Below are positions 7,971 through 16,183 of a stretch of 64,000 nt of DNA, piece after piece. This DNA is from Thermococcus sp. Bubb.Bath (lineage in GTDB: Archaea; Methanobacteriota_B; Thermococci; Thermococcales; Thermococcaceae). The stretch covers positions 372,001 through 436,000 of the forward strand of contig NZ_SNUR01000001.1 in the NCBI RefSeq assembly GCF_012027595.1. Direction: 5' to 3'. The translations under genes and the position numbers were made by a program. Under the pieces are notes generated by a model. That model was not told the DNA's origin, ran no database searches, and saw only the letters and a program-made list of their open reading frames with translations. Within the stretch, counting starts at the first letter, position 1. The number at the start of each line of letters is the position of its first letter.

Positions 7971-8543
7971 ATGGACGCGAAAAACGCCGTGCTGAGGGTT
8001 CTTCCGGAGCTTCAGGAGCTTGAAGAGGTGGATTTCTCAAAGTACTCGAGCCAGTACATTCCGCTAATTAATGCCTTCGCTGAGACTGGAAGAACGGGAC
8101 TGAACGAGTTCGAGGCCTTCGTGAGGAAAAACGGCCTCGAACCCTCCACTGTTGGGAACTTCCTCATCTCGCTCTTTCAGTACCTCCTGATCCGCTACCG
8201 CCGTTACGGTGAGTACTCCGTCGTTAAGCCCGCCATCAAGGTCTTTATCACACTCAAAGGCTGGCTGAACGAGAACGGCTTTGAGAAGGAATGGAAGCTC
8301 CTCCTCCACAACTTCGCCGGCTACATCGTGGACATGGCCGGGAAGACTGTTGAGAGGGAGGACTGTGAGGAGGCCCTTTCTTATCTCACCTTCGCCTACA
8401 GAATTGCGGAGGAAGCGGCGGGGAACTTTAAGGAAGAGTACTTCGGGGAACTCAAAGATAAAGCGGGGGAAATTCTAAAGGCTCTCTACGAAAAGTGCGG
8501 AATTGAAGGGGAGCTACCGAAAAAGAGGGAGAAAGGTTGCTGA
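7971..8543 (+). CDS. Hypothetical all-helical protein
   Basis: A 190-residue soluble protein that I do not recognise. It appears fully alpha-helical and rich in Glu, Lys, Leu and Phe, with no Cys pair or signal peptide; the only cysteines are near the end. The ATG at 7971 is preceded by GGTGAGAAA, so the upstream in-frame GTG at 7959 was rejected. The stop codon abuts the 3' end of the convergent queD gene with no spacer. No function can be inferred. Confidence 0.75.
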   Translation: MDAKNAVLRVLPELQELEEVDFSKYSSQYIPLINAFAETGRTGLNEFEAFVRKNGLEPSTVGNFLISLFQYLLIRYRRYGEYSVVKPAIKVFITLKGWLNENGFEKEWKLLLHNFAGYIVDMAGKTVEREDCEEALSYLTFAYRIAEEAAGNFKEEYFGELKDKAGEILKALYEKCGIEGELPKKREKGC

Positions 8544-9002
8544 TCACCTCTCCAGAGTTACTTCCGCGTAGCTCCTCGGGTCCTCCCATATTTTCACCTT
8601 TATCTTTCTCACGTTGTCCCCTGCCTTTTCCACTATTCTCTCGGCAAACCACTCCGCTATGTATTCTGCGGTAACGTTGGGCTTGTCCAGTACTACTGCT
8701 TCATCCTCCGGTATTTCGAGCCTCTTCCCGTTTTTCTCGATAACGAGAATCCCCTCCTCCCCCCTTGCGATCCAGTCTTTGCTCACGAGGATCCTGTGGT
8801 CGAGGAGCTTTATCAGGTTGCTGAGATGATTGAAGTCGAATACCATACCGTTCTCGTTGAGCTCTCCCCATATCTCGACGTCAACGTTGTAGGTGTGCCC
8901 GTGTATGCGGAGGCACTTACTCTCGTAGGGAAGTGCGAGGAAGTGCGAGCTGTCGAAGTCTTTGTGCCAGCTTATCCTCCTCTCGGAGATTCTAAACCCC
9001 AT
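8544..9002 (-). CDS. queD: 6-carboxy-5,6,7,8-tetrahydropterin synthase (QueD/PTPS family)
   Basis: A 152-residue protein of the T-fold PTPS family. Zinc ligands are visible as SSHFL (about residue 19) and IHGHTYNVDV (about 35-37), with the catalytic cysteine of the QueD subtype in SKCLRIHGH. The carboxy part (NVTAEYIAEWFAERI, VKIWEDPRSYAEV) holds the substrate-anchoring Glu. QueD makes carboxytetrahydropterin from dihydroneopterin triphosphate on the preQ0 route, which in archaea feeds archaeosine in tRNA. The ATG at 9002 has GGTGAG upstream; the 26 residues before it in the open frame look non-coding. Confidence 0.9.
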   Translation of the reverse strand: MGFRISERRISWHKDFDSSHFLALPYESKCLRIHGHTYNVDVEIWGELNENGMVFDFNHLSNLIKLLDHRILVSKDWIARGEEGILVIEKNGKRLEIPEDEAVVLDKPNVTAEYIAEWFAERIVEKAGDNVRKIKVKIWEDPRSYAEVTLER

Positions 9003-9082
9003 CCTTCTCACCGGGGGAAGTTGTGGGTTAAAGTTATAACCCTTGCTGGACAACTTTAGGAAAAAGAAGTGAGGGCTCAAAA

Positions 9083-9433
9083 ATGCCAGGGGGGTCTGGA
9101 AGAGGCTGGGGCCGCGGAAGGGGCCGGAGGAGAAAGATGCGGAACATAGGCCTCATCCCCGAGACCAGACATTTCTATCCGGCCACACCTCCATTTTCCC
9201 AACCAAAACCTCCGATTTTCATAACCTATGAGGAGTTCGAGGCCCTCAGACTAGTGGACTACGAGGGACTGACCCAGGAAGATGCAGGGAGGAGAATGGG
9301 TGTCTCCCGTGGAACTGTTTGGAGGGCTCTGAGTTCCGCCCGGAAGAAAGTGGCCCAGATGCTCGTTGAGGGAAGGGAAATCATAATTCTCCCACATGGA
9401 AACGAATTACCCGTTGAAACGGAAGAAGAGTAA
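9083..9433 (+). CDS. DUF134 (UPF0251) helix-turn-helix protein
   Basis: A 116-residue protein. The basic Gly/Arg-rich start (GRGWGRGRGRRRK) is followed by the DUF134 core FITYEEFEALRLVDYEGLTQ and a sigma-70-region-4-like helix-turn-helix (QEDAGRRMGVSRGTVWRAL). It is a likely DNA-binding protein. Members of this family are often found beside Fe-S or molybdenum-cofactor related genes, and here the two MinD-ferredoxin ATPases lie next door on the other strand. That makes an Fe-S-linked regulator plausible, by inference. Confidence 0.85.
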   Translation: MPGGSGRGWGRGRGRRRKMRNIGLIPETRHFYPATPPFSQPKPPIFITYEEFEALRLVDYEGLTQEDAGRRMGVSRGTVWRALSSARKKVAQMLVEGREIIILPHGNELPVETEEE

Positions 9434-9458
9434 AGACCAGAGGGGCATGGAGAACGCA

Positions 9459-10349
9459 TCATCCGAGGAGCTCTTCCTTTATTGTTTCCGCTATCCCCTC
9501 TATGGCCCGTGAAGCTTTTGAGTCTGGGAAAGCCTCCACAACCGGCTTCAGCATGCTCATGCTCTCAGGTATCGCCCTGTCGTAGGGGATTCTTCCCAGT
9601 ATCGGGATGCCTTCCCTCTCTGCCCACTTTTCCAAGCCATTGAAGTCTGGGTTGATGTCGGCCTTGTTGATGATGAGGTATGCCGGTTCCCTGAAGTGCT
9701 GGACGACCTTGTAGGCTCTCTGCACGTCGCTGAGCGAAGCTGGGGTAGGCTCGGCTATGAGTATAGCCACGTCAGCCCCTCCGAGGCTCGCTATGACCTG
9801 ACATCCTATTCCCGCCGCGGAATCGACTATCATGTGTTCAAGACCTTTCTCCTCCATGAGCTTCTTCGCCCACTCCTTTTCATCAGTGACGAGCTTCCCG
9901 CTCTCAGGTTTTCCGACGTCAAGCTGAGCCGAAATTAAGGGGAAGCCGTACTTGGTGGTTGCTTTCTGGATAACGCCGGAGCGAACCTCCTCCAGACTTA
10001 TCGTCCCCCCCACAGGGCAGACGAGGCCGCAGACATTGCAACCCTCACAGGTGAGTTCGTTCACCACGTAGTTGCCCTCGTCGTCGATGTAGATGCATCC
10101 ATAGGGACAGCGCTCGTAGCAGATGCCGCACCTTATGCAGCTCTCAGTGTTTATCCTCGCTACTTTGGCTCCTAAGTGCTCCCTCTCCTCATCCCATTTC
10201 GTTACTCCCAGGAGGAGGCCAAGGTTTGGAGCCTCCGCGTCGGCATCAACCGCAACAAAGGAGTACTCGTCCTTCAGCAGGTAGAGGAGTGAAGCCGTTA
10301 TCGTGCTCTTCCCGACGCCGCCCTTGCCGCTCGCTATCGCTATCTGCAT
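9459..10349 (-). CDS. MinD-superfamily P-loop ATPase with inserted ferredoxin domain (second copy)
   Basis: A 296-residue protein. The deviant Walker A motif ASGKGGVGKST is at residues 7-17. A 2x[4Fe-4S] ferredoxin insert follows (CIRCGICYERCPYGC and CEGCNVCGLVCPVGG, about residues 60-105), then the switch-like DSAAGIGC and the NKAD base motif. This group is thought to act in Fe-S cluster or redox protein assembly. The start is ATG 10349, overlapping the stop of the upstream paralogue as TGATG with GGGGGTGAT in front, so the pair is co-translated and may form a heterodimer. Confidence 0.9.
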   Translation of the reverse strand: MQIAIASGKGGVGKSTITASLLYLLKDEYSFVAVDADAEAPNLGLLLGVTKWDEEREHLGAKVARINTESCIRCGICYERCPYGCIYIDDEGNYVVNELTCEGCNVCGLVCPVGGTISLEEVRSGVIQKATTKYGFPLISAQLDVGKPESGKLVTDEKEWAKKLMEEKGLEHMIVDSAAGIGCQVIASLGGADVAILIAEPTPASLSDVQRAYKVVQHFREPAYLIINKADINPDFNGLEKWAEREGIPILGRIPYDRAIPESMSMLKPVVEAFPDSKASRAIEGIAETIKEELLG

Positions 10350-11221
10350 CACTCATCACCCCCGATGAACTCCGCAACCCTATCGGCGAGGCCTTTGAAT
10401 ATCTCCGCTTCGGGATAATCCGTGAGGGCTATCGGCTTTCCCTCAACGTAGCTTTTAACTATGTTCTCGCTGTATGGAATCTCAGCAACGATTTGGGCGC
10501 CGTACTTCTCCGCGAGAGCGCGGACCTTTTCTATATCGCCAAGGTCCGCCCTGTTGACTACTACCCACGTTGGGATGCCCATGAGCCTTCCGAGTTCGAG
10601 GATAAGTTCCGTGTCGTGGATTCCGAGGGGAGTTGGTTCGGTGACTGCAATGAGGAGCTTTGAGCCCTCGATGGCCTTGGAAACTGTGTTGCCAGTCCCG
10701 GCTGCTGTGTCCACCATTAGAAGACCCTCTCTAACTTTCTCGGCCCTCTTTCTTGCCTCGACTACAAGGGGCATTGACCTTTCCTCGCCTTCCCTCAGTC
10801 TTCCCGTTACGAGGGTGAACCCGTAGGGTGTTGGGGTTACGTAGGTGTGGCCGATTGTTCTGAACGCTTCCAGGATGGCTCCTGGTACAGGACAGACTAT
10901 CTCACAGGCCCTGCAGCCCGAACAGAGCGTTGGCATCAGGAAAGGCGTTCCATCGCGCATGGTTATGATGGCGTGCTCCTCACATACCTCGGCACACTTT
11001 CTACATTTGGTGCACTTCGAGTAGTCAAAGCGTGGCATGAACTGGTTCACGGGCTCCTCGTTGGCCAGCTCCACGCCGAGGAGTATGTGGTCGTTGGGAG
11101 CCTCAACGTCAAGGTCCGCTAAGGTTAGCTTGACCCCCAGCTTCCTGAGTGCAACGGCGAGGTTTGTCGCGACCGTTGACTTTCCGGTTCCTCCCTTTCC
11201 ACCGCTCACGGCTATCTGCAA
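10349..11221 (-). CDS. MinD-superfamily P-loop ATPase with inserted ferredoxin domain (first copy)
   Basis: A 290-residue paralogue of the next gene. It shows the P-loop SGGKGGTGKST, an inserted ferredoxin part (CTKCRKCAEVCEEHA and CSGCRACEIVCPVPG), DTAAGTGNT and VVNRADLG. The start is the TTG at 11221, which has a perfect GGAGGTGA four bases upstream; the 19 residues before it in the frame are not family-like. The two-gene unit is the usual arrangement for this family in archaea. Partner proteins are unknown. Confidence 0.9.
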   Translation of the reverse strand: MQIAVSGGKGGTGKSTVATNLAVALRKLGVKLTLADLDVEAPNDHILLGVELANEEPVNQFMPRFDYSKCTKCRKCAEVCEEHAIITMRDGTPFLMPTLCSGCRACEIVCPVPGAILEAFRTIGHTYVTPTPYGFTLVTGRLREGEERSMPLVVEARKRAEKVREGLLMVDTAAGTGNTVSKAIEGSKLLIAVTEPTPLGIHDTELILELGRLMGIPTWVVVNRADLGDIEKVRALAEKYGAQIVAEIPYSENIVKSYVEGKPIALTDYPEAEIFKGLADRVAEFIGGDE

Positions 11222-11274
11222 GCTCTCACCTCCGAAAATTAGGGAAGCCGAATGGGTTATAAGCTTTGTGGAAC

Positions 11275-11769
11275 TCATCTGCAGAAACGCCTGCTCGCAA
11301 AGAAGGACGGATCTTCAAGGAGGTAAAATCGTCCCTCCCTTCGGGCCACTATTAAACCACCGTATTCCTCATCGTTCAGCTGCAAACCGATGCACATTGC
11401 CTTTCTTATCATCATTTTTCTACTGCAGAGGCACGACGATTCTGGAACCTCCACGGCCTTTCCAGTCCCGCGCGAAACTTCCGCCGTTTCCACCGTCGTT
11501 TTCTTGGGGTTCTTTACGACGGAGTACTTAACCACGAGATATTCCATCTCTTTCGGGAGAATCAGAGTTTTTCCCTCCGTTTTCAGCTCCCTATTGGCAC
11601 GTTCAATCTTCGTATTCCAGAGAAGGGCCGACTCAAGGAGAGAGAGGGAAAAGAATAGGACGAGAGCGGGGAGAGATCCTAACCTGAAGTAGCAGATGAA
11701 GCTCGCTGGCAGCACTGCAAAGAAAAACACCCCTATCGCCATGCTCCTCCAGTGTGAGAGCACCTTCAT
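11275..11769 (-). CDS. Hypothetical protein with two N-terminal membrane helices
   Basis: A 164-residue protein that I do not recognise. Two hydrophobic segments cover about residues 8-50 (MAIGVFFFAVLPASFICYF and LPALVLFFSLSLLESALLW). A basic soluble domain follows with a Cys-x-Cys pair (SSCLCSRK) and a further cysteine at CIGLQL. The ATG at 11769 follows GGGGGATAGA. The tail probably faces the cytoplasm. No function inferred. Confidence 0.7.
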   Translation of the reverse strand: MKVLSHWRSMAIGVFFFAVLPASFICYFRLGSLPALVLFFSLSLLESALLWNTKIERANRELKTEGKTLILPKEMEYLVVKYSVVKNPKKTTVETAEVSRGTGKAVEVPESSCLCSRKMMIRKAMCIGLQLNDEEYGGLIVARREGRFYLLEDPSFFASRRFCR

Positions 11770-11788
11770 TCTATCCCCCCTCGCTTGC

Positions 11789-12736
11789 TCACTCCCTGCT
11801 CTTCAGCCTTCTCATGTAGAACTTCTTTCCGTTGTATTCGAGCTCTATAAGCTCTCCTTCTTTTAGGAGCTTCTCAACGACGCTCCAGTCTGCGTTCGCC
11901 TTTTTCAGGAACTCCTTAACGGCATCCTCGCGCATGGGATGGACGGAGGTTATGCTCAGCAAATCCTCCTCAACGTTGCCGGTGAACGCAAAGGCGTTCC
12001 CCTCATAACCGATTAGATACTCCACATGCTCCTCGCCGAGAACCTCGCTGAAGACCTGATAGGCGTGGTTGATTAACTCCTCCTTCGCCGGTTTTACCCA
12101 GGATTCAGCTGGCGGCCTCGTTGGAACAGCTATGTACGCTTTATCGGGTTTCAGCTCCCTCAGGAATTCCGCTATCTTCCCGAACTCGTCGCCGTAGTCT
12201 ATTCCGTCTATCAGCATCGTCTCGGTGACTACCTTTCCCTTGAACTCCTTTCTGAACTCCAGCATGCCCTTGAGGATCTTCTCAAGGCTCAGGCTCTTGT
12301 GGGGCCTGTCAATCCTCCTCCACAGCGGCTCGCTGACGGCATCAACTTTCAGCGAGACGAAGTCGAGCTTTAAGAGGTCTTCTCTAACGTCTTCCCGCCA
12401 GATTAGAGAGGCGTTTGTAAGGGCGGCGAGTTTTATGCCAAGCTCCCTAAGGAGGTCTATCTCCTTCCCAAGGTTGATGTCGAGGGTAGGCTCCCCATCC
12501 GGAACGAACGTGATGTAGTCCATCCGCTCGTTCCTTTCTCTGGCTTCCTGGACTTTCTCTTCCACTTCCCTGAATATCTGCCCGGGCTCGTAGAAGGGTC
12601 TCCTCTCGATTTCCATTTTCAGCGTCTTTCCTATCTGGCAGTAAACGCAGGCGTAGGTGCAGACTTTGTCAGGAATGTTGTTAACTCCGAGGCTTTTCCC
12701 GAGTCTCCTCGAAGGAACGGGTCCAAAGGCTATCAT
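11789..12736 (-). CDS. Radical SAM protein of the COG0731 type with C-terminal winged helix
   Basis: A 315-residue protein. It begins with the family pattern FGPVPSRRLGKSLGVNN. The radical SAM cluster motif CTYACVYC lies near residues 28-35, followed by TFVPDGEPTLD (the GGEP-like SAM motif). The carboxy-terminal ~60 residues (HPMREDAVKEFLKKA to YNGKKFYMRRL) look like a winged helix. COG0731 contains wyosine-related enzymes, but this is not recognisably Taw1, so the substrate stays open. The ATG at 12736 has GGTGAT three bases upstream. It is divergent from the aspartate decarboxylase gene and appears to share its TATA element. Confidence 0.85.
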   Translation of the reverse strand: MIAFGPVPSRRLGKSLGVNNIPDKVCTYACVYCQIGKTLKMEIERRPFYEPGQIFREVEEKVQEARERNERMDYITFVPDGEPTLDINLGKEIDLLRELGIKLAALTNASLIWREDVREDLLKLDFVSLKVDAVSEPLWRRIDRPHKSLSLEKILKGMLEFRKEFKGKVVTETMLIDGIDYGDEFGKIAEFLRELKPDKAYIAVPTRPPAESWVKPAKEELINHAYQVFSEVLGEEHVEYLIGYEGNAFAFTGNVEEDLLSITSVHPMREDAVKEFLKKANADWSVVEKLLKEGELIELEYNGKKFYMRRLKSRE

Positions 12737-12767
12737 AACATCACCGGAATTAGGTCCGCCTAAATAC

Positions 12768-12775
12768 CTATAAAG
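12768..12775. promoter_or_regulatory. Possible shared TATA element of two divergent genes
   Basis: CTATAAAG on the plus strand reads CTTTATAG on the minus strand. It lies about 32 bases from the radical SAM start (12736) and about 40 bases from the aspartate decarboxylase start (12815). Each distance fits a short-leader archaeal transcript. No second good TATA box lies in the 78-base gap except CATATATTC at 12791-12799, which is too close to the plus-strand start. Confidence 0.4.
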
Positions 12776-12814
12776 TTTTTGAAGGTTTGACATATATTCA
12801 GTTTGGTGTTACCT

Positions 12815-14434
12815 ATGGGGAAGGACGAATCGATTCTGGGGAACCTTAAGCGCCTTGAGGAGCTCAGTCCCTTCGAGTTCAAGGAGTTGCTGATAAAGCT
12901 CGCGGAGAAGAAGTCAGAGAGGATGATGCTCAACGCAGGAAGGGGGAACCCGAACTTTCTAGCACTGGAGCCGAGGTATGCCCACATCCAGCTTGGCAAA
13001 TTCGCCCTAAGCGAGGCGGAGAGGCACTTCGGTTACATGGGAGAGCTAATCGGCGGGCAGTGCGAGAAGGACGGAATAGGGGCCCGCTTTGAGATATTCG
13101 TCAGGAACCACTGGGAAGAGAGGGGAACGAGGTTTCTGCACTCGGCAGTTAGCTACGTGAGGGACTACCTGGGCCTTTCTGCCGAGGATTTTCTCTGCGA
13201 GATGGTTCAAGGTTACCTCGGTTGTGAATACCCTTCCCCGCCGAGGATGCTTCCGCTGGCCGAGGAGATAGTAAAGAGGTACCTCCTCAAAGAGATGGGC
13301 GCTGGCTACGACCTGGGTTACTCCATAGTCGAGGAGACCCAGCTCTTCGCAGTGGAAGGCGGAACCGGCGCGATGGCGTACCTCTTTGAATCCCTGAAGG
13401 CCAACCGCGTCCTCAATCCTGAAGATAAAATCGCGATGGCGGTTCCGATATTCAGCCCTTACCTTGAGATACCCACACTGGACCAGTACAGGCTTGAGAT
13501 AGTTGAGGTTAAGGCGGACCCAGAGCTCGGATACCAGATACCGGATGAGGAACTCGAAAAGCTCAGAAATCCGGAGATAAAGGCGTTCTTCCTCGTCAAC
13601 CCGGGGAATCCTACCGCGGTGAAGCTCGAAGAGGGCGTCCTTGAGAAGCTGAGAGATATAGTTGAAAACGAGAGGGACGACCTCATCATAATCACGGACG
13701 ACGTTTACGCTACCTTCGTCGATGATTTCAAGTCTGTCTATTCCGTCCTGCCCCACAACACAATACTCGTCTATTCCTTCTCCAAGTACTTCGGGGCCAC
13801 CGGCTGGCGCCTCGGTGTCATAGCCCTCCACAGGGACAACGTTGTGGACAAACTCATCGCGGAGCTCCCGGAGGAGGTCAAGGAGGAGCTCGATAGGAGG
13901 TATGCGACGATAACACCCAACCCAAGGGAGCTGAAGTTCATAGACCGGCTCGTCGCAGACAGCAGGAACGTCGCTTTGAGGCACACCTCCGGCCTCTCAA
14001 CGCCCCAGCAGGTTCAGATGGTTCTCTTTGCGCTCTACGCTCTGATGGACGAGAAGGGGGACTACAAGAAGGCCGTGAAGAGAATCCTCCTGAGAAGGTA
14101 TCGGGCCTTATATAGGGGGATAGGGATTGAGCCTCCCGAGAATCCGGACTACACTCACTATTACATCCTGCTCGACATGGAGGAGCTCAGTGAGAGGCTC
14201 TACGGAAAGGAGTTCTCGGAGTGGTTCATGGAGAACTTCCCGCCTGAGGAATTCATAGTCCGCCTCGCGGAAGAGGCTGGTGTTGTTCTCCTCCCTGGGA
14301 GGGGCTTTGAGGTTCCCCATCCCTCCGCGAGGGTTTCACTCGCCAACCTTAGGGAGATTGACTACCTCCGCATAGGAAGGACGATTAGGAGAATCCTCGA
14401 CGAGTATCACGGGGAGTTCAGGAGGAGCCGTTGA
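12815..14434 (+). CDS. Bifunctional aspartate transaminase / aspartate 4-decarboxylase
   Basis: A 539-residue PLP enzyme of fold type I. The N-terminal extension with LNAGRGNPNF and the long helical insert before the transaminase core are typical of aspartate 4-decarboxylases, which are longer than ordinary aminotransferases. Landmarks are NPGNPTAV (about residue 262), ITDDVYATF, the PLP lysine in YSFSKYFGATGWRLG (about 325), and the substrate carboxylate-binding arginine region ARVSLAN. The family converts L-aspartate to L-alanine plus CO2 and also transaminates. The ATG at 12815 follows GGTG by six bases; upstream in-frame TTG and GTG codons are less likely. Which of the two activities dominates here is not known. 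Confidence 0.88.
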   Translation: MGKDESILGNLKRLEELSPFEFKELLIKLAEKKSERMMLNAGRGNPNFLALEPRYAHIQLGKFALSEAERHFGYMGELIGGQCEKDGIGARFEIFVRNHWEERGTRFLHSAVSYVRDYLGLSAEDFLCEMVQGYLGCEYPSPPRMLPLAEEIVKRYLLKEMGAGYDLGYSIVEETQLFAVEGGTGAMAYLFESLKANRVLNPEDKIAMAVPIFSPYLEIPTLDQYRLEIVEVKADPELGYQIPDEELEKLRNPEIKAFFLVNPGNPTAVKLEEGVLEKLRDIVENERDDLIIITDDVYATFVDDFKSVYSVLPHNTILVYSFSKYFGATGWRLGVIALHRDNVVDKLIAELPEEVKEELDRRYATITPNPRELKFIDRLVADSRNVALRHTSGLSTPQQVQMVLFALYALMDEKGDYKKAVKRILLRRYRALYRGIGIEPPENPDYTHYYILLDMEELSERLYGKEFSEWFMENFPPEEFIVRLAEEAGVVLLPGRGFEVPHPSARVSLANLREIDYLRIGRTIRRILDEYHGEFRRSR

Positions 14435-14454
14435 GTGACCTTCGGGGTGGTACC

Positions 14455-15084
14455 GTGCCCAAGATTGAACCCTTCGAGAAGCATCGCGACAGATATGAAA
14501 ACTGGTTTGAGAGGAACCGCTACGCTTACCTTTCGGAGCTTGAGGCCGTTAGGAAGATCCTGCCAAAGGGGGGAAATGGAGCGGAGATAGGCGTTGGGAC
14601 GGGGAGGTTCGCGGCCCCGCTCGGGATAAAGCTTGGCGTTGAGCCTTCCAAGGCAATGGCTGAGATAGCGAGGAAGAGGGGAATCGAGGTCATTGAGGGA
14701 ACGGCCGAAAATCTTCCATTCGATGACAACAGTATGGACTACCTCCTCATGGTCACAGCCATATGCTTTGTTGACGATCCCGAGAAGGCTTTAAGGGAAG
14801 CCTACCGCGTCCTGAAGCCCAACGGAGCGTTGATAATCGGCTTCGTTGACAAGAATAGCCCCATCGGGAGGTTCTACGAGGAGCACAAGAACGAGAGCAC
14901 TTTCTACAGGGACGCAAGGTTCTTCTCGACGGGGGAGCTCCTCAAACTCCTCAAAAAGATCGGCTTCAGGGAGTTCGAGATAATGCAGACCCTCTTCCAT
15001 AAGTTGGATGAGGTTAACTCGGTCGAACCCGTGAGGTTAGGCTACGGTGAGGGAAGTTTCGTCGTGATAAAGGCGGTGAAGTGA
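14455..15084 (+). CDS. Class I SAM-dependent methyltransferase
   Basis: A 209-residue Rossmann-fold methyltransferase. The SAM-binding motif I is GAEIGVGTGRFA (about residues 41-52), motif II has the acidic VIEGTAENLPF, and motif III is VLKPNGALIIGFVD. This is the UbiE/COQ5-like (Methyltransf_11) type acting on small molecules; the substrate is unknown. The GTG at 14455 has GGGGTGG upstream and was preferred over a TTG overlapping the previous gene. It overlaps the DUF364 gene as TGATG, so the two genes are coupled. Confidence 0.87.
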   Translation: MPKIEPFEKHRDRYENWFERNRYAYLSELEAVRKILPKGGNGAEIGVGTGRFAAPLGIKLGVEPSKAMAEIARKRGIEVIEGTAENLPFDDNSMDYLLMVTAICFVDDPEKALREAYRVLKPNGALIIGFVDKNSPIGRFYEEHKNESTFYRDARFFSTGELLKLLKKIGFREFEIMQTLFHKLDEVNSVEPVRLGYGEGSFVVIKAVK

Positions 15085-15833
15085 TGGCTATGCCACTACT
15101 TTCGAAGATAAAGAAAAAGGCTCTTCGTCTGGCGGAAGGGCTTGAGTTGGTGGATTTCAGCTTTGGACTGCCCTACACATGGGCTCTCCTTAAAGGGGGA
15201 GGGAAAAGGGCGCTTGGAGTCTCTATGACACTTCCTGAGGAGATACAGGTCTACAGAAACTCAGTTGAAGAACCTTCCCTGGAGGCTTTAATTGAGAAAA
15301 CCGACAGCTTAAACGTCATCGAGCGGACCCTTGGTATAGCGGCGATAAACGCGGTTTCACAGTACCACCTTGACGTTTCCAGTCTTCCCGATGCTGACGC
15401 GGTTGAGCTTGTGATGGACTTTGAAAGGGTGGCGGTAATAGGGAACATGCCGCCCGTTGTTCGGGCTCTCCGCGGGAGAGGGATTAAAACGTTCGTTTTC
15501 GAAAGGAACCCGAAGCTCTGGGACAGGGAGACGCTCAGTGATGCCCTTGAATACCTTCTCCTTCCAGAGGTTGAGGCGGTGCTCGTCAGCGGCTCGGCGC
15601 TCGTTAACGGAACCCTGGAGATGATACTCGACAGGGCAAAAAAGGCGGAACTGCTTGTTCTGACGGGACCGACAGCCCAGCTCCATCCCGACTTCGTCAA
15701 GGGGACTGGAGTGACTCATCTGGCGGCCATGAAGGTGTTTAACATCGAGCGGGCCATCCAGAAGCTCAAGCTCGGCTCCTTCAAAGGTTTTGAAGGGGAG
15801 AGCAGGAAGTACGTGGCAGCAGTCAGCACGTGA
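15084..15833 (+). CDS. DUF4213/DUF364 protein (putative heavy-metal chelation family)
   Basis: A 249-residue protein. The N-terminal half (FSFGLPYTWALLKGG, ERTLGIAAINAVSQY) is the enolase-N-like DUF4213 part. The C-terminal half (VAVIGNMPPVVRALRG, VLVSGSALVNGTLEMIL, LLVLTGPTAQLHPDF) is DUF364, a Rossmann-like domain. The family has been linked to metal chelation without firm biochemistry. The start ATG 15084 shares bases with the methyltransferase stop, so the methyltransferase and this protein may act in one small-molecule pathway. The 3' end overlaps the convergent gene by 11 bases. Confidence 0.85.
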   Translation: MAMPLLSKIKKKALRLAEGLELVDFSFGLPYTWALLKGGGKRALGVSMTLPEEIQVYRNSVEEPSLEALIEKTDSLNVIERTLGIAAINAVSQYHLDVSSLPDADAVELVMDFERVAVIGNMPPVVRALRGRGIKTFVFERNPKLWDRETLSDALEYLLLPEVEAVLVSGSALVNGTLEMILDRAKKAELLVLTGPTAQLHPDFVKGTGVTHLAAMKVFNIERAIQKLKLGSFKGFEGESRKYVAAVST

Positions 15834-16179
15834 CGTGGAAAATCCCCAGAACCCTATTCTCTCTTTGGAGTTCGTTGAAGAGCCTAACCGCCTCGCCTGT
15901 GGGGAGCTCCACGACTTCCTTTCCTTCTACGAGTTTTTTGCTTTCCGGGAGGAGTGAGAGTTCCCCATACATGCCAGTGCCCACGATGAGAACGTCGAAG
16001 TCTTCCCGCAGGTATTTCCTGAGCTCCTCCGGGTCGGGTTTATGGCTCGTCCCGTGCTTCCCCTTGCTTATCTCCTTCTTCCTCCGCTCAACTTTTCCGC
16101 TTGGATAGACGACGATGTCGTGTTCGTATTCCTTTCCATCGACCAATATCCTCCCAAAGGCGGGGTATTCTAGCCTCAT
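15823..16179 (-). CDS. MTH938/NDUFAF3-like domain protein
   Basis: A 118-residue protein of the Mth938-like fold. It starts MRLEYPAFGRILVDGKEYEHD and has VYPSGKVERRK, DVLIVGTGMYGELSL and a PTGEAVRLFNEL helix, all typical of the family. Archaeal members have known structures but no assigned reaction; the eukaryotic relative assists complex I assembly. The ATG at 16179 follows GGTGAG by three bases. It lies four bases after the NUDIX gene and is probably co-transcribed with it. Confidence 0.85.
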   Translation of the reverse strand: MRLEYPAFGRILVDGKEYEHDIVVYPSGKVERRKKEISKGKHGTSHKPDPEELRKYLREDFDVLIVGTGMYGELSLLPESKKLVEGKEVVELPTGEAVRLFNELQRENRVLGIFHVTC

Positions 16180-16183
16180 ACTC

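Noticed and set aside
13046-13984. 312-codon open frame antisense to the aspartate decarboxylase gene
   Set aside because: A shadow frame; the plus-strand PLP enzyme is complete.
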